From Sipunculus nudus (Eukaryota > Annelida > Sipuncula > Golfingiida > Sipunculidae), in contig CM049316.1 of assembly GCA_026874595.1 (NCBI GenBank), positions 15,959,839 to 16,023,838 on the forward strand: DNA of 64,000 nt, given 5' to 3'. This document shows, one piece after another, positions 24,525-38,079 of this stretch (position 1 is its first letter; every line of letters starts with the position of its first letter). The position numbers were made by a program, and so were the translations under genes. The notes below the pieces were generated by a model. It was not told the DNA's origin. It saw only the letters and a program-made list of their open reading frames with translations, and did no database searches.

Positions 24525-26694
24525 CCTTATACCTTAAAAGATTTAATCCTTATTTTATAAACACCGCGTTATAACTTGCTGGGCAGATCCAGTGTCAATT
24601 TCATCAGAATCATTATTTAATCTACCAACGTCACTCAGCAGGTAGCAGCAGATATCACATTCTCCATCCTCATCTGTTACATGTGTTCGTCTGTTTCTGA
24701 AAACAGGTAAACCCTCAAGAAAAGACTTCCGATGTCTAGCCGGCTAACATCAGACCTTTCCAATCACACTTGCGACGTCTGTCGCTGACAAGTCATGCTG
24801 ACATGGGTTCTCTATTTCAAAGAAAAAAATGTATTTTGTTATATCTCAGATGATTCACAGTAACAAACATACAATATCTTTACTGGTGAGATTCTTCTAT
24901 CAGTTTCTGGTCTGTACCTGATTTCATTTGACAATATATGTGATGCTGGTCAATCGGACCCGAACACTGTAGAAGAACAATATAGGGCAGTGGGCATGCT
25001 CGTGGAAAAAGTCTATTGAAACAATATATGGCTTGTTGTAATCCCGCGAGACATTCTTTGATCTGACATATAGATTGATGGTTGTTGTCTGGCCATCTAT
25101 CCGGACGACAGGAATTGACGCTAATTCAATTCGACAGCCCGCACGGAACTCAAGCTGACACATTAAACAATCAAAGCCTTGCGGCCTGATGGATGCTAAT
25201 TAATTACCAGCATTTTCAGAAATCAGGAGAGGTGTCAATTAAATCATACACATCATGTCTATCTATTATAGTATAATGATTATATATTTATAAATAGTTT
25301 AACAAGTGACAAGGGAAATGCCGTATATAATACTGACTGATATAATACTGACATACCTTACATTTTTCATATATAACCTTTAGTCATGCTGTTTTCTGAC
25401 TATACAACAACATACTGGCTATAACAAAGTTTTGATAAAAGCGAGCAACATCTGCACAATCAATTAAAAGACCCTTCTTTCAAAAGATCCTTGTATCAAT
25501 TACTTTAGTCCACGAAAGAGGAGTATATTATCGTTGATGAGAATGAGAATGATAAATGATCTATCAGCTGTTTTAATTTACCTTTTTATCAATTATCTTG
25601 CAGTAATCTATATCGAAACTAATTGCAAGGTCATATGTCCGGGCTTTGTTCAGGCGAGACACTCTGAGACGGGTTACATGCGAGTTGGCTGAGGGTCTGG
25701 CATAATGGAAGATATTAATAATAGTTCACTATCACAAACCTTTTTGAAGCGTTTTCGCCGAATGGATATTTAATGTATGATTGTGATTGTAATTGTCCTA
25801 GCTTTAGTCATAATTGTGACAACTTTGGTGATAAAAAGTTGTTTTTCTAATTCTAATCATGCACCTTAGCGAGACAGACTTTTGTTTGCTCGATAGTTGC
25901 TAGACAGCTATGTATAAGTGTCTCTCACACCTGATAAAGTAAACTTTACAATACACTTATGAGCATCAACCTTTTATATAATATGTTATTAGAATAACAG
26001 GAATACAACGTTATGTTATAGTTAGGACAATTTTCGGTATTTTTTTCAAAGCAATTGTCGCGTAGTGTAACCAGCAGTTTTTTTTAGGAAAATCCCATGT
26101 CGAAACTAATTATCGGCCGATCAAAACCAGTCTGACAATCCTTTTTCGTACGATTTTCCGTGGGTCCTGTAGTGTAAACGACATTGCGATAATCGCTAGG
26201 CAGAATCATGTAGAGTTTATCCAAAAGGCAAGTGATGTGACTCTGCTTTGAAAAGACAAAAAGGTTGACCTGGAGTGAAGACAGAGAAGACCATCTCATT
26301 CATCTGTGGTCATTTAGGCATGTCATAAATAAGACTATTTCCATGTAAGCGAACAGGCGTGTTTATTTGACAAATAGCTGAGTTTCCGAATTATGCATGA
26401 ATACGCAGATCTAGCAGGTCCTACCCCATTAATATGCTAGAGGAGCGTTATTTTCCTGGAACTCTCGAGTTTACACAGACCCTATGCGAGAAAAATCAGG
26501 TATACGCGGATATACGGTAAAGGACATATGGATACACCACGAATTTGCAAGCATATACGCGTACACACCTATATGGAAATACAGCTCACCTGAGGTAAAC
26601 TGGAATACCAATTCACAATTTCTATCAACGGTCACACCCCCTTTTAACTACTTGTGTTCTCCTTTTCCTCTCTCTCTTCTCTCCCTCTCTCTCC

Positions 26695-26790
<96 letters not shown>

Positions 26791-27890
26791 GTCTAGAAAT
26801 TAAATAATTATAATTATAGAAGATGATTTAATAATGACAATAATTTAAATGGCAAATATGTTAATTATAATCTTTACAGATATCATATATTAGATTAACA
26901 AGAAAGCAGTCCTGATTTGTTTGTAATGGATTTATTATTTATTTTACCATTGTTGCATTGCAAATATATAATATTACACAATGATTTGATTACACAAAAT
27001 TAAAAAGACTTTATGATAAATTACATTTTAAAAACCATGCTCAAAAGCCCTCATCCGCATGAGATACTGAGGTTCATACAAAAGTATAGCCAACTATTAA
27101 AAATCAAGTAGATGCTAAAGGTGTCATGAACTATACCATCAAACTATCAGGTAGAAACATATTTGCCAGTCTTGGTTTTATCAATTTTGTAATTAAGAAA
27201 TGTACGTTTCAGGCTATTATTGCGAGTAAAACAAAATGCAAAGGCTTGTGACGACCGCTCAAGAGGTTTCCGTACATTGCGATACCGGTGACATGAATTG
27301 CCGCGTTTATTCATAATTTAGCGAACCATAAGCTCCAGTTGAAAGAAGGAAACTGAAAACACCGTTATAAGAGCGCTTAAATAGAATATGAAAGGACAAA
27401 ATGCCAGCTAAAAATCATTCTGGAAATGAATACCAGCTACGCAACTTGCTCATAATATCAGGTGATATAGGATAAAAGTTTGTAAGATTGAAAATATAAA
27501 ACAAACAAAATGATTGGGTTTCTTTTCTTTATTTATAGACACGAAGCAGTGATACCATATTCTCAACTTTATCATACCATTATAGATCATTTTGAGAATA
27601 ATCTCGTCAACCTGTTATTAAGCATCAATAAAAATTAATGCAAAAAATTTTATTGGACCACCGCAAAGAGACAGTGGTCAGAGTGGTTGTTAGAGAAGTA
27701 TTTCTGGAATGCAAACGTTACAGCATTGTGAGGGTACTAATAATTACCATTTGGTAATATGCAACTTACGTGATCACAGGAGAGCGCAAACCTAGACAAC
27801 ATGGTAATCCTAGTCATGTCAAAGACCAAAGCATGTCAAGATCCAGTCACGACTGACAACACAACAAACTTCAGATCTGTGATAATGATA
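24525..27890. other. No gene recognised
   Basis: AT-rich with one large compound microsatellite (26,700-26,790). Minus-strand open frames at 24,924-25,163 (79 codons) and 26,084-26,299 (71 codons) have ordinary composition but no motif I recognise and no splice support. Confidence 0.5.
26700..26790. repeat. Compound (TA)n(GATA)n microsatellite
   Basis: About 23 TA units run into about 11 GATA units, preceded by a CT-rich stretch (26,655-26,698). Confidence 0.95.
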
Positions 27891-28015
27891 ACGTATATCA
27901 ATATTTTGACAGTGTTAGCGTAAGTACCAGTTCTAAACTAGTATATGTCATTAATTGTTTTTTTATTGATATCTGCGGTAAAGTTATATTCTGACCAACT
28001 GAGCGATAATATCCG

Positions 28016-29202
28016 TCATAAACGCGTGTTTGTCGTAGTTTCCATGGACACCGTAGCCAGTTCTGTCCTGCTGTTCTCCGTCCGATCAATTTGGTGTCGG
28101 CGGCAAAGACGCCTAAACAGACTGACGGTATCTCTTCTGAATGAAGCCCCACCAAAACAGTATAATAATACATTTATTGAATAACTAGATGTGAACAAAC
28201 AGTGACAGATCTTTGAAAGAAAATATAATATCGGATGCGCACTATTTAGTTTATAGTTAATAGCCCACGTGATTGTGTATGGTAGATGCATGGCGACGTA
28301 CGACAATGATATAAGCAGCAGAAATTTTGTCATTCTATTCTCTTGTTGACTTCTTCTACCAGACAGATTCGATGAAGGTGCGATACCGAGCCCCACAGAT
28401 GATCTGAAGATTGTATTTATTGTCAGCACAGAAAATATGAGTATAACAACACTGAACAGAAAATTACAAATTCCAATGTGTACCACAACAGCAAATATAA
28501 AGTAGACATTCAAATTATTCGGGATTATATAGCAGCCGAAACCTTCCATGTGTGAAATAGCAAATACAAATCCAGTTATGAGTCCTAAACTAAACATAAC
28601 CACCAGTATTTCGAATATTCCTATTTTCTTGTAACTCGAAACCCACAGGCAGTTCAGTGGATGGGAAACAGCCAGGTATCGAGTGACGGATATTGTCAGA
28701 ATAAGAACACTTGATACAACCAGTGCCGTTTCTTCAAAAATATAACTGGTAATACATACATGTAGGTTTAACCCAGCGAAGCGGATCCTCACGGCAACTA
28801 AATAAAAGGTATCAGACATGGTAAGACTGATTATGAGAAATCCAGGTACACTTTTTCTCGTTTTCTTCGAGGACAACATAACGACGATAGCGAACAAATT
28901 CCCTAAACTCCCGGCGATAACGGAAAAATACAAGAAATTTATGAAGATATTTTCCCCAGGTCATATAAATGCGAGGATGTTTCCGATTCTTCAAAAGTGT
29001 TGTTTGTACAGTTCCTGAGGTTGAATGTTTCATTAGACACCGTACTGTTCATTGGTGGCTGTGCACTCGTATCAAGAGATGATAAAGGTGTTACATCAGT
29101 AGACATCATGTATGTCCGTATATTTTTTTTCCGGTTTTCTTCTTCGTATTCCACAATGCACTTTCTTGCGTCAGTGTCCAATGTGGTCTTATTGGGGCAC
29201 AT
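28016..29202 (-). CDS. Class A (rhodopsin-like) GPCR, peptide-receptor-like, with an apparent one-base frameshift before TM1
   Basis: A seven-helix receptor in one intronless unit. The plus-strand range 28,933-28,016 encodes TM1 (..GSLGNLFAIVVM), TM2 (..LTMSD), TM3 ending SVTRYLAVSHPL (TRY in place of DRY), an ECL2 cysteine (GFGCY), TM6 with HLPY, TM7 with INVLLYC in place of NPxxY, then a Ser/Thr-rich tail. Upstream, in another frame from ATG 29,202, lies an extracellular-type N-terminus with N-glycosylation sites (NST, NET, NCT, NNT). The frames fail to join by one base at the T4C4 run 28,950-28,957, and no splice signals are there. The TM1 frame has no ATG before TM1. Either a sequence error or a recent pseudogene. 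Closest relative here is the 46.8-kb receptor. The subfamily (possibly FMRFamide- or myosuppressin-receptor-like) is a guess. Confidence 0.75.
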
Positions 29203-29249
29203 GTTATTTTATCTTCTCTTCAACAGTAACACAAGATGTTACTAGTGCG

Positions 29250-32200
29250 TCAGAGTAAAATAAAACGTTTGCTATACGAACACAATTCCAAGCATCCCAT
29301 GGTGACGGTATAAGTGTTTAGTTCATTTAGCTACATTTGGTCATCATTTATATAGCATCGGGTATAAAAAATATAGAACTAGATGTATTTAATTTGCCAG
29401 GATAGTCTCTCCTTTAACCCACAGTGAATCTACGGCGTTTGTCTCTTTGTATACCTCCATGTGTTTTATGAACCAAGTCACAATCCAATCCCATCAGTTG
29501 TGTAATTCACAGATCATCCATAGATACATTACGAAGATATGTTGCTGTATGACAATGGTAAATACCACTTCACTTCCAACACACTGAATTAAAACAAGCA
29601 CTGACATATAAGTCACTTCAAAGTCCGCTCTGAGAAATTAAGGGCAAAGCACGACATTTTGTACTTACTTTGGAGCGTCAGTCATTGTTATATGACAATC
29701 AAACAATGTGATAAATTCATCCATACATTCGGCTTGAATTCTGCGGGTAATAAAATAATAATAACAATATTAAATGTTCTCTTTCGAATCAATCCATATA
29801 AATAGGGTTCATTAAGGCAATTCCTAGATCATGAGTAAATGTCCTGTTTATTAAAAATGGCACGTGAAAATAGACCCAGTCAATATTTAAAGGGCTTTGA
29901 TAAATAGTGTTTTAATTCAATCCAGTGCGTTTCAGTTACATCTTTGTCAAAATTCATTTTATTTAAATAGTCAGTCCATCAAATCACATAATAAAACTTT
30001 AAGTAACGATGTCTTTTGTATGCGGTTCGTTTCCCTAAAGTAAGAATTCTGCAATGAAAAAAATTACAAGGCTGTTTCCGATTCAAATACTCAGTGTAAC
30101 CTATGCGTAATGCCAGCGAAGATGATATTTCCTCCTTACCTAAATGTCATTGTTTTCTATCAGCATTCACATTCTAGTGGTCGTGACAAAGACACTTATT
30201 TGTATAAATATTTTAATTCATGTGGCTTTACTCCTCATGTTCAGAGACCGCATGTCAGCAATAATGAAAAACAAGAATACGGCCAGTCTCTCTGGTTCCA
30301 TCGTAGTTACATTCACTAGCCCGGGAACGTAATTTTCCATGAGTTACACACTAATTCCATCCTTGAAGCTCTTACCGGAAAATGATAGAAAATACAAATC
30401 TTTAGTGTAATTTTTAGTGAAATGCTTCCCCCGTAGTACATGGTATATATCTTGTGTAGCTTTCTTTCCTGTTAGCCATTAAGCCCAAAGAAAAATGGAA
30501 ATGAAATACCTGGGAAATATTTCCTGTCTTACCCGACTCTCTCGTGTGTTCCATTATCACTTTCCAGCTGTTATTTCTTCTGTGTCTACCTGTTTTCTTT
30601 ACATGACATCTCCCCTCTCTTATGAATTTAGACACTGTAAAAGCACAAAAGGCACGGTTTTCATGCATCATTCATGGTCCATAATGAGGCAAACCCAAGT
30701 AGTCAGATAACAGTACACATCCAATTTTTCATTTTGGTTCCAGTTCGCTTACAGAAAGTTAGCCGAGACGGGTGGGGGTATTCAGCGTCCCCTTGGACAA
30801 TTAGTTTAGATGAAACACACAAGCTGTCACCAAAACTACACGTGAACAAATTGATCATACTGAACGTCACGCATTCGCTCTGTCGAGCGTCACATTTGAT
30901 GCTTTAGGCATATTCATTAATAAACTATGTTGAAAAGGCTTGATACCCTCATACAATGACACATAGGGAGCTAACATGCAAACTTCAGAGTTCTTTTGTC
31001 TACATTGACAAAAAATAAAAGTTGCAAATAACATGTATTATAACTGCCATCTTAGGCTTATATGTTTTTCTTCATATTAAAGGACCTATTTCATCATTGT
31101 TCTGCATTATTATTTATTTAAATCAACACATATATACATGTAATTATTCCTATTACGTAATGACTGGTCTAATTGATACACTTGAGTATATGTTGCAAAC
31201 AGATATTGGTTATTAATTAATGAAACACGAAAAAAATTCTTTAAGGTTCACACGTTTCATTCGTTAATACTGGCTAAATCGAGTTAACTATCACATTATC
31301 ACGTGGAGTATGCTTCAGTCCGGGGCTCCTAAACCCCTAGACACGTCATCCCAACTCTTTCCGAGTTGTGTTTTTTAGTTTCCAAAATTGAGTTGTTAAT
31401 AATAAACAACAAAATGTTTAGACTCCATTTGCACCATAATTACTGCTGAATGATCAGTTTGTCCGAAAGTATTGGCACTTAAAGGGGGTTCCCTCTTCCA
31501 CGAATTTATCTCCCGATGCACTTTGAACAGGAGAGATATCAAATGTTACGAAATTAACTTACGACACCTACCGGCGATATCTAACAAATAAGGTTCGGGG
31601 TTAATACACATGTACGGTTGTAAACGGCGGAAGCTGTTGTCTTTTTCCTGTTTTAATAGCTGACTTAATACCATTATCACCATCATTGACCCAAGGCAGG
31701 TATTGAACGACAATTTTAAGTTGGTTGCAATATAAGATAAAACAATAAATGGCCTTATTTTATCTTATATTGAACTATATAGCTGTCAGCCGATGAAAGT
31801 TACCTCTTTCTTAAGCCCCTCAGAAAAGGCTGCCCTTAGCAAGTGAGGAACCGGTTTGCCTTTCGTTTAAAGTGGTATTGTAGAGATGGTATATTTTTTA
31901 AGTGCGCACTCATCGTATCAGCACTCAGGCACACAACAAAACACAGGGCCGTGGTTGAACAACAAGGAGTATATATTAAAATGAAAGAAAAATGCAGAAT
32001 TCAAAACCACCATCAAACAGGGCTACCAGCCTGTTACGCCTCACCCCATATTAAATACACTGGTTGCACACTAAATACAACTCTAGTAAACACAGAGTCC
32101 GTTTAAACAGTCTCTAGTCCTCCAGAACTGGCAATGCTGGTCTCCTACTGGCGGCTCCTGACCCCGGCTGGCAGCACTTCTGAACAGCGGCTGACAGCAC

Positions 32201-33351
32201 CTCTACAAAGCGGCGGGCATCAGCTGTGGACACTAACTGGCAGCAGATCTGCACCCCGGCTTGCTGCACCTCTGGCCCCTGCCTAGCACTTGTCTCCGAC
32301 GGGCGGCTAGCTGGCCTCTGGACTCTACTCCTCAGACTGGTTGTTCATACTGAGTATGCAACTCTCCTTAAACACATCTCTATCCTGGTGGCACATTTAT
32401 ATTCATTAGTCAAATTATACGAAGCCCCGGCCTACTTTTCCTACTATGGCCAATATATAGTCTCGATCACGCTGAATACTAAATAGGCTGGGAAAAAAAC
32501 ACGCTGACTACCAGAGGGCCCGACATAACAATGACTTGAGTTGCCCTGGAGCACCATGTAACCGATATTGAATACCCAAGTTGTCTCCCGACATAATGCT
32601 TCTGGCCGGCGCGTCGATTCTCGCCAAAAAAATACAAAAGTACAGCTCAACCGAAAAAGAAAAAGAAAACATGATTTACCTAACCGACACGATTTACTTC
32701 GTGATAATGGCCTCAATCCGTTGAACTCATATCTATGATGCGTAGCCGACAAGGGAAGGTATATAATTAATGTGAAAGTTGCACGTCATATGCAAGTGAA
32801 AAAGGTGTACAAAAAACAGATTACTCGTGAGACTGACATGTATCAGCACCTACACTGATTGCTAACTGTGGGAACCTGAACGAAAGAGTGTTCTTCAAAA
32901 AAGCTGTATTAATGTGTGAGAATTGATGCTGCGTGTATTAAAAAATAGAAAGGTTAATAGGCTGCTCAAAATTAGAGAAGATGTTTGTGAACTTTGGTTC
33001 CTGAAATATGAATGTTCCATATATACACATAACACTAGAGTTATTAAATGTTAAAACATTAAAAACATTAAAGTGTATGGACTATGGTTATTAAAATGTT
33101 TTGAAAACTGTTTCCAAATGTTTCCATATCCTGTATTTTTTTCTGAAAAATTTGTTTATATCGGACACATACGACTGGCTAAGCATCAGTGAGCGCTAAA
33201 TTGAACACTATAATTTGGGGCAAACTATTCAAAAGAGGAATGAAAGAGGTTTGCATCACTCGGAGTCAAACTCTCCTTCTCTTCACATTATTTCACCGGC
33301 AAAATTTGGAAGAGCTTATACAAAAGCATAAAGGATATTAACTGCTTATAT
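29250..33351. other. No gene recognised; includes a GC-rich degenerate repeat at 32,110-32,340
   Basis: Mostly AT-rich with short open frames. From about 32,110 to 32,340 a GC-richer segment repeats a ~23-25-base theme (ctggcagcac.. tctg) about five times, with decay. Frames across it are repeat artefacts. Confidence 0.5.
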
Positions 33352-34177
33352 TGTTACGAAACCTATTATCAACAGATCACGTAGTCGTGACGAACATAAA
33401 TTTTGTAATGGAGATCAGATTCTAAAATCAAATTCTGTAACACTAGGCAGCGTGAAATGTCTAGAATGAATGAAGAAGTCAGTGTTTTTTTGTTAACAAA
33501 TGATTATAATTTACTCTTAAAACAATCCTAACATTACAAAACACTAAATCAATACAATTACACAGTATTACAACAGAAAAACAGTAAATCAATACAAGTA
33601 TATAAATAAAGTGAACAGTACCATAGATACAACCACGGTCACAGCGACAACAAGTCCTTTAACGGATATAATCCAGGTGAACAGTTCACATAAATCTTCT
33701 CAGAGAATAACAGTCCAGTTCGATCACAAAATCAATTTGTTGTAATCCAAAAGTGAAATTCATGTTATAGTCCCGAAAGCAAACTAAAGACTATATAGGA
33801 TCCGTCACAGATTTAGAAGAAAATCTATAACTGCTTATCGGAAAAAGTCCACAAACTGACTTACACTCTTCTGTGTCCGCGGGAATATATCTCTCCTTTC
33901 TCTACCTGGCTCTAAACACAACCTCTTATTTATAACTTTTCACCACAAGCCGAGAACTTTCCATTTCCCGAAAAATCCAAAGAACCCAACAATACACGAG
34001 TAACAGGAAACATCTAGAACAAAGAACGCTGAGTTTCTACATGTCAGGGTTCACACGTGGGCCGGCCCGGCTCGGCCAGGCGATGCTGTCATGGCAACGA
34101 GCTATGCGTGCTACACGAGCCAAATGTCATCAACACATGGAACATCCCTGCTTACAATGATACTGACATCTGTAACA
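33352..34177. mobile_element. Probable solo LTR (826 bp)
   Basis: It begins TGTTACGAAACC and ends ACATCTGTAACA, so the ends are the inverted TGTTAC/GTAACA typical of LTRs. The 4 bases before (33,348-33,351) and after (34,178-34,181) are both ATAT, as expected for integrase-made target duplication. No internal gag-pol region or second LTR is visible. A TATA-like stretch lies inside on either strand. LTR-LTR recombination would leave exactly this. Confidence 0.65.
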
Positions 34178-34179
34178 AT

Positions 34180-36560
34180 ATGCGCTCGCTTGTCCTTGGA
34201 CATTAATTTTTGCCAATAATACTAGGCCAGTTATTAGTGAAATATCAAAATATGATATATTGGGCGTCGGCCTTTTTTTTTTGTGAATACCCGATGAGCT
34301 CATGATTTCATTGATGTACCAGCGATATTGGCTGTGTTAAAACAGTGTATTTTTTTAATATTTTCAAATTTCTATACCAACACAGATTTAAATAACCTAC
34401 TCATATCATCACTTTGAGCAGTTTGTTGGTGGAAACATATAAGCAAGCAATTATATAACTGCATAAGTATGGCAGTATTCTTGGATTTATCAGATTTTAA
34501 AAATTTGTGAAAACACAACCCAATTTGATTTTGAATGGTATTTCATATTTCTAATTTACATACCAAGACATAGGCCTACAATGCTCATATGCTTCCACGT
34601 ATACAAATTTTGTGGGACATTTAGATGCAAGCATTTGAGGCATTGTACAACATATACCAAGTGTGCAGGTGAACGCCAGGGACGATTGTGTGTGAATGCC
34701 CAATGAGTTGTGTGCGAGTACTGCCATGTGTGTGTGTGTCTGCTGGGCGGTCTTAAAGGATGGGCACACTGGGCACGTGGCAAAGGGCCCCAAAGTTTGA
34801 GGGGGCCATATGCATGCAAATTTACATTAGGCTTTGAAACGTTTTGAAAATATTGATCATTATAAAAAATGAAAGCGTTTTTTACAAGTTATTTAATATA
34901 TTCATTTAATTGCAGTGCTATGCAATTTTGTGTGTGCAAAGAACATACCTAAAAGCTGGGTTACGAGTGTTTACACTGCATATCGGTTGAATCGTATCGC
35001 AGGAGTTCCTGGCACTCTATGAAACAGCAGAACTTGCTTGACGTCAGAGGATCAGTTGAATGTAATAATAAATAAATTATGATAATTAAATGGGCTCATT
35101 TACCGTCATTTGTCCATGGTAACTCAGGTTAATTGTACCAATGTTAAACGAATTTGGTCATTATACAAATGATATTCTTTGTACAACTGCAAACATATGA
35201 GGGTATAAACTGAGTATACTAGTTTGTTTATCAGGCAAATACTCTTTAATCATCAATGAATGGGATGTTGTATTTTCTCATATTCAAGTGGTTATTATTC
35301 TATATAAAAATGTCTGAATTATTAAACCCTACAAAAGGGCGTATTTTCTATTAGAGTAAATTAGGTGTTCCCCCCCCCATACAAGCTACCATAATTGTAC
35401 TACTAATTGAATATCACTTTCCTGATGCAAATGTATGTGTATCAGGAAATTTGAGGTGTTATACAGCCTGAATTAATCATATATTTTTAAACAGGAAGAT
35501 GATATGAGGCTTTGATCATGAGTATACTATGTGTAGTTTTCGATAAGTGGCTATAGGGGGCCAAGCCTATATTGTTTTGTTTCGGGGCCGAAATGCTGTT
35601 ATGACTATCCTGTGAGGGTGTTTGTGTGTGTGTTGGGGGGGGGGGGTGTTCACAACATAACTCACGCAGTCATGGTCCCATGAAATACTCGGATAAATCG
35701 GCATCTCCCAATTCAGGACCGACTTCAAGAAATATTCACAATTACACGAATTTACGTGGGCCAAATAAAAGTGTTTGCACACAAGTCCGGCTTCATGTGC
35801 CGCGCAGTATGGCCTGGCCATCTTTACAGATTATGGTCGAGCACCCGGCACCTTGAAGTGAAGGTGTCCAGTACAGTGGTTATCTGAAATACTGCTTGTG
35901 CACACCAGCAATTATAAATTATAAACTGAAAGCACCGGTAATCTATATTTACAACAATTTTTGAAAAGTGTGCTCTTAGTTCGGAGGCGAGTGGATGCAA
36001 TGCATATACGGGTTAGGCAAAATCCCGCAATAGAGATCTCTTACATGGTGGAGGCATGCATCCATTGGGATGCATATTTCTAGTTAAATCATGAAGACAA
36101 CGTTATAAAAGTTTTTATTTCGTTACGCTTGGTAGAAGCTTTGTAGGTGTGAAGTAGCAACTTTTTAATTGGTCATAACTGGATCGTAAGTAATTATTGT
36201 AGCTGCTTCTCCGAAGGCAAACGAATTCTACTAAATGTTTGAAGCTTCTGTTGGTACAGGTTCTTTTACATGATATAAGCTTACAAGATACGACACTGTT
36301 CGCAATATAGTACACATTGAATAGGAGTCTGACCTGGGTTGTATTAGGCCCAAATTGTGGTAAATTAAAAAAATGGTGATATTTCATTCACTTCATATGC
36401 AGATAAGCTTAATTGAAATTTAGATATCATATGTATAGTTATCGTTCCTGCTTAATTGTATATCGTATAATTGTATATCCCATTAAATTGTATAAAATAA
36501 TAAAAACTAAAACTTTGTCGTATGTCTTCATAATAAAATAAACTGTTTATATGAATATAT
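34180..36560. other. No gene recognised
   Basis: AT-rich, with TG-rich and poly-G runs at 35,618-35,647 and a poly-C run at about 35,371-35,379. The minus-strand frames near 34,551-34,819 and 35,567-35,821 contain low-complexity His/Thr runs derived from simple repeats. Confidence 0.5.
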
Positions 36561-36574
36561 GATAAATGTATATA

Positions 36575-37110
36575 TCGGGACCAAATCCGAGTCCGAGTAA
36601 AAGTCCGAGTCCAGGAACCTTGATACTAAGTCCAAGTCCGAATATAAGTCTGAGTCACGGACCCTCCAGGCCAAGTCTGAGTAAAAGTCTGAGTCAAGGA
36701 CAGTCTTTTTCCCTTGGATTCAAGATGGTCTCGCCTTGTCCTGTTGCCTCGAGTCCTGATCTAAGAGTCCGAGTTAAAGTCCCAGTCAAGGATCCTCGAG
36801 ACCAAGTCCAAGTAAAAGTCCGAGGCCAGGACACTCGAGACCAAGACCGAGTCCGGGTAAAAGTCGGGACAAGGAATCTCGGGACCAAGTCTAAGTCTAT
36901 GTGACAGTCTTTCGGACTCGAGGGGATAAGGAGTCCCTTGGACTCGAGATGGTTTCGCCCTGTCTCAACGAGACCAAATCTGAGTCCGAGTGAAAGTCCG
37001 AGTTCAGGACCCACGAGAACAAGTGCTAGTACAAGTCCGAGTCTAGGACCTTCAGGAATAAGTCAGAGTCCCTGAGAAAGTGATCTCAAGTTCAATTCCA
37101 AGTGCGAACT
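36575..37110. repeat. Degenerate GAGTC/AAGTCCGAGT-rich tandem repeat
   Basis: Dozens of 'aagtccgagt' and 'gagtc' words in ~12-base steps, broken by 'ctcgagac' and 'aggacc'. The plus-strand frame 36,566-36,904 is therefore a run of Ser-Pro-Ser-Lys and the minus frame a run of Arg-Thr. I regard both as products of the repeat. A longer period is hinted at by the recurring 'ctcgagaccaag' phrase. Confidence 0.8.
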
Positions 37111-38079
37111 CGAGTCCTACATCACTGATTGGAAGCCCCGAAAACGCTTCTACGCAGAAGGTCTCCCGTGCTCATGGTTGCGATAGCTGTTTACAAGACA
37201 ACAATGACGTCAGCAAAGTCGATAACGTATGACATCGCATTGACGTAACGTCACCAACTTGAATCGCTGTTCTCCATTAGTGAATTTATCACAGTCATAG
37301 TGAACTGTCTTGCCATATTTTGAATTGTTTGTCTCATACAAATTACGTGCAAGGAATTATCATTCACTCGGTAGTCTTGGGAATGGCTCCTGCAACCTAT
37401 GGCCTACAACTTTTTTTTACTGTCTCCTTTGTATAAAAAAATATCCCGAAAAACATGCTGACATGGGTACTGGTACAGACTACACGTGTTCTGTTTGCCA
37501 GATCTCTTCCAAATTATGCAAATTTTGTGATTTTCAGATGATTGACGGTTTACAATTCAAACGGTCACCTGATTATTTGCTCGGTAGTCCATTGCTTATG
37601 ATAATTCATTGAATGAAAATGCGGTTAAGGTCACATATAGTTAATGGATAGGTCAATTTAACTGCAAACTGCAAAAAAAAAAAAAAAAAAAAACTTGTTC
37701 GTTGCACATCATTCAGTAATAATACTGTTCGTTACTTTGTGTCTCCTGGGTCGTACAGGTTTTATATTTATTTCTGGATGTCATGATTTCTTTGCATGTG
37801 GAAACATAATCGTGTTTAATCGATTATGCAAAGACGAAACCAATTAATGAAGGAATACGTCCAATCATCGATATGATCGATTAATTGGCACACCACTAGT
37901 TCTTATGTGTTACTAATGACCAGCTATACTTACACCAATACTTTTGTGTTAAGTGGACAACGGCGTTCCTGTACCGATAAAGTAACCCCCCCCCCCTAGA
38001 TTAACAGGTATCTTTAACAGATCATCAAATTATATTAAGCAGAATATAACTTACAATAATTTTTACAATTTTCCATATT

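Noticed and set aside
26484-26756. 90-codon plus-strand frame ending in Ile-Tyr repeats
   Set aside because: The end is translated (TA)n and the rest has no recognisable motif; a microsatellite artefact.
36566-37014. Ser/Pro/Lys-rich and Arg/Thr-rich frames on both strands
   Set aside because: Both are translations of the GAGTC repeat; no start context, splice sites or non-repeat flank.
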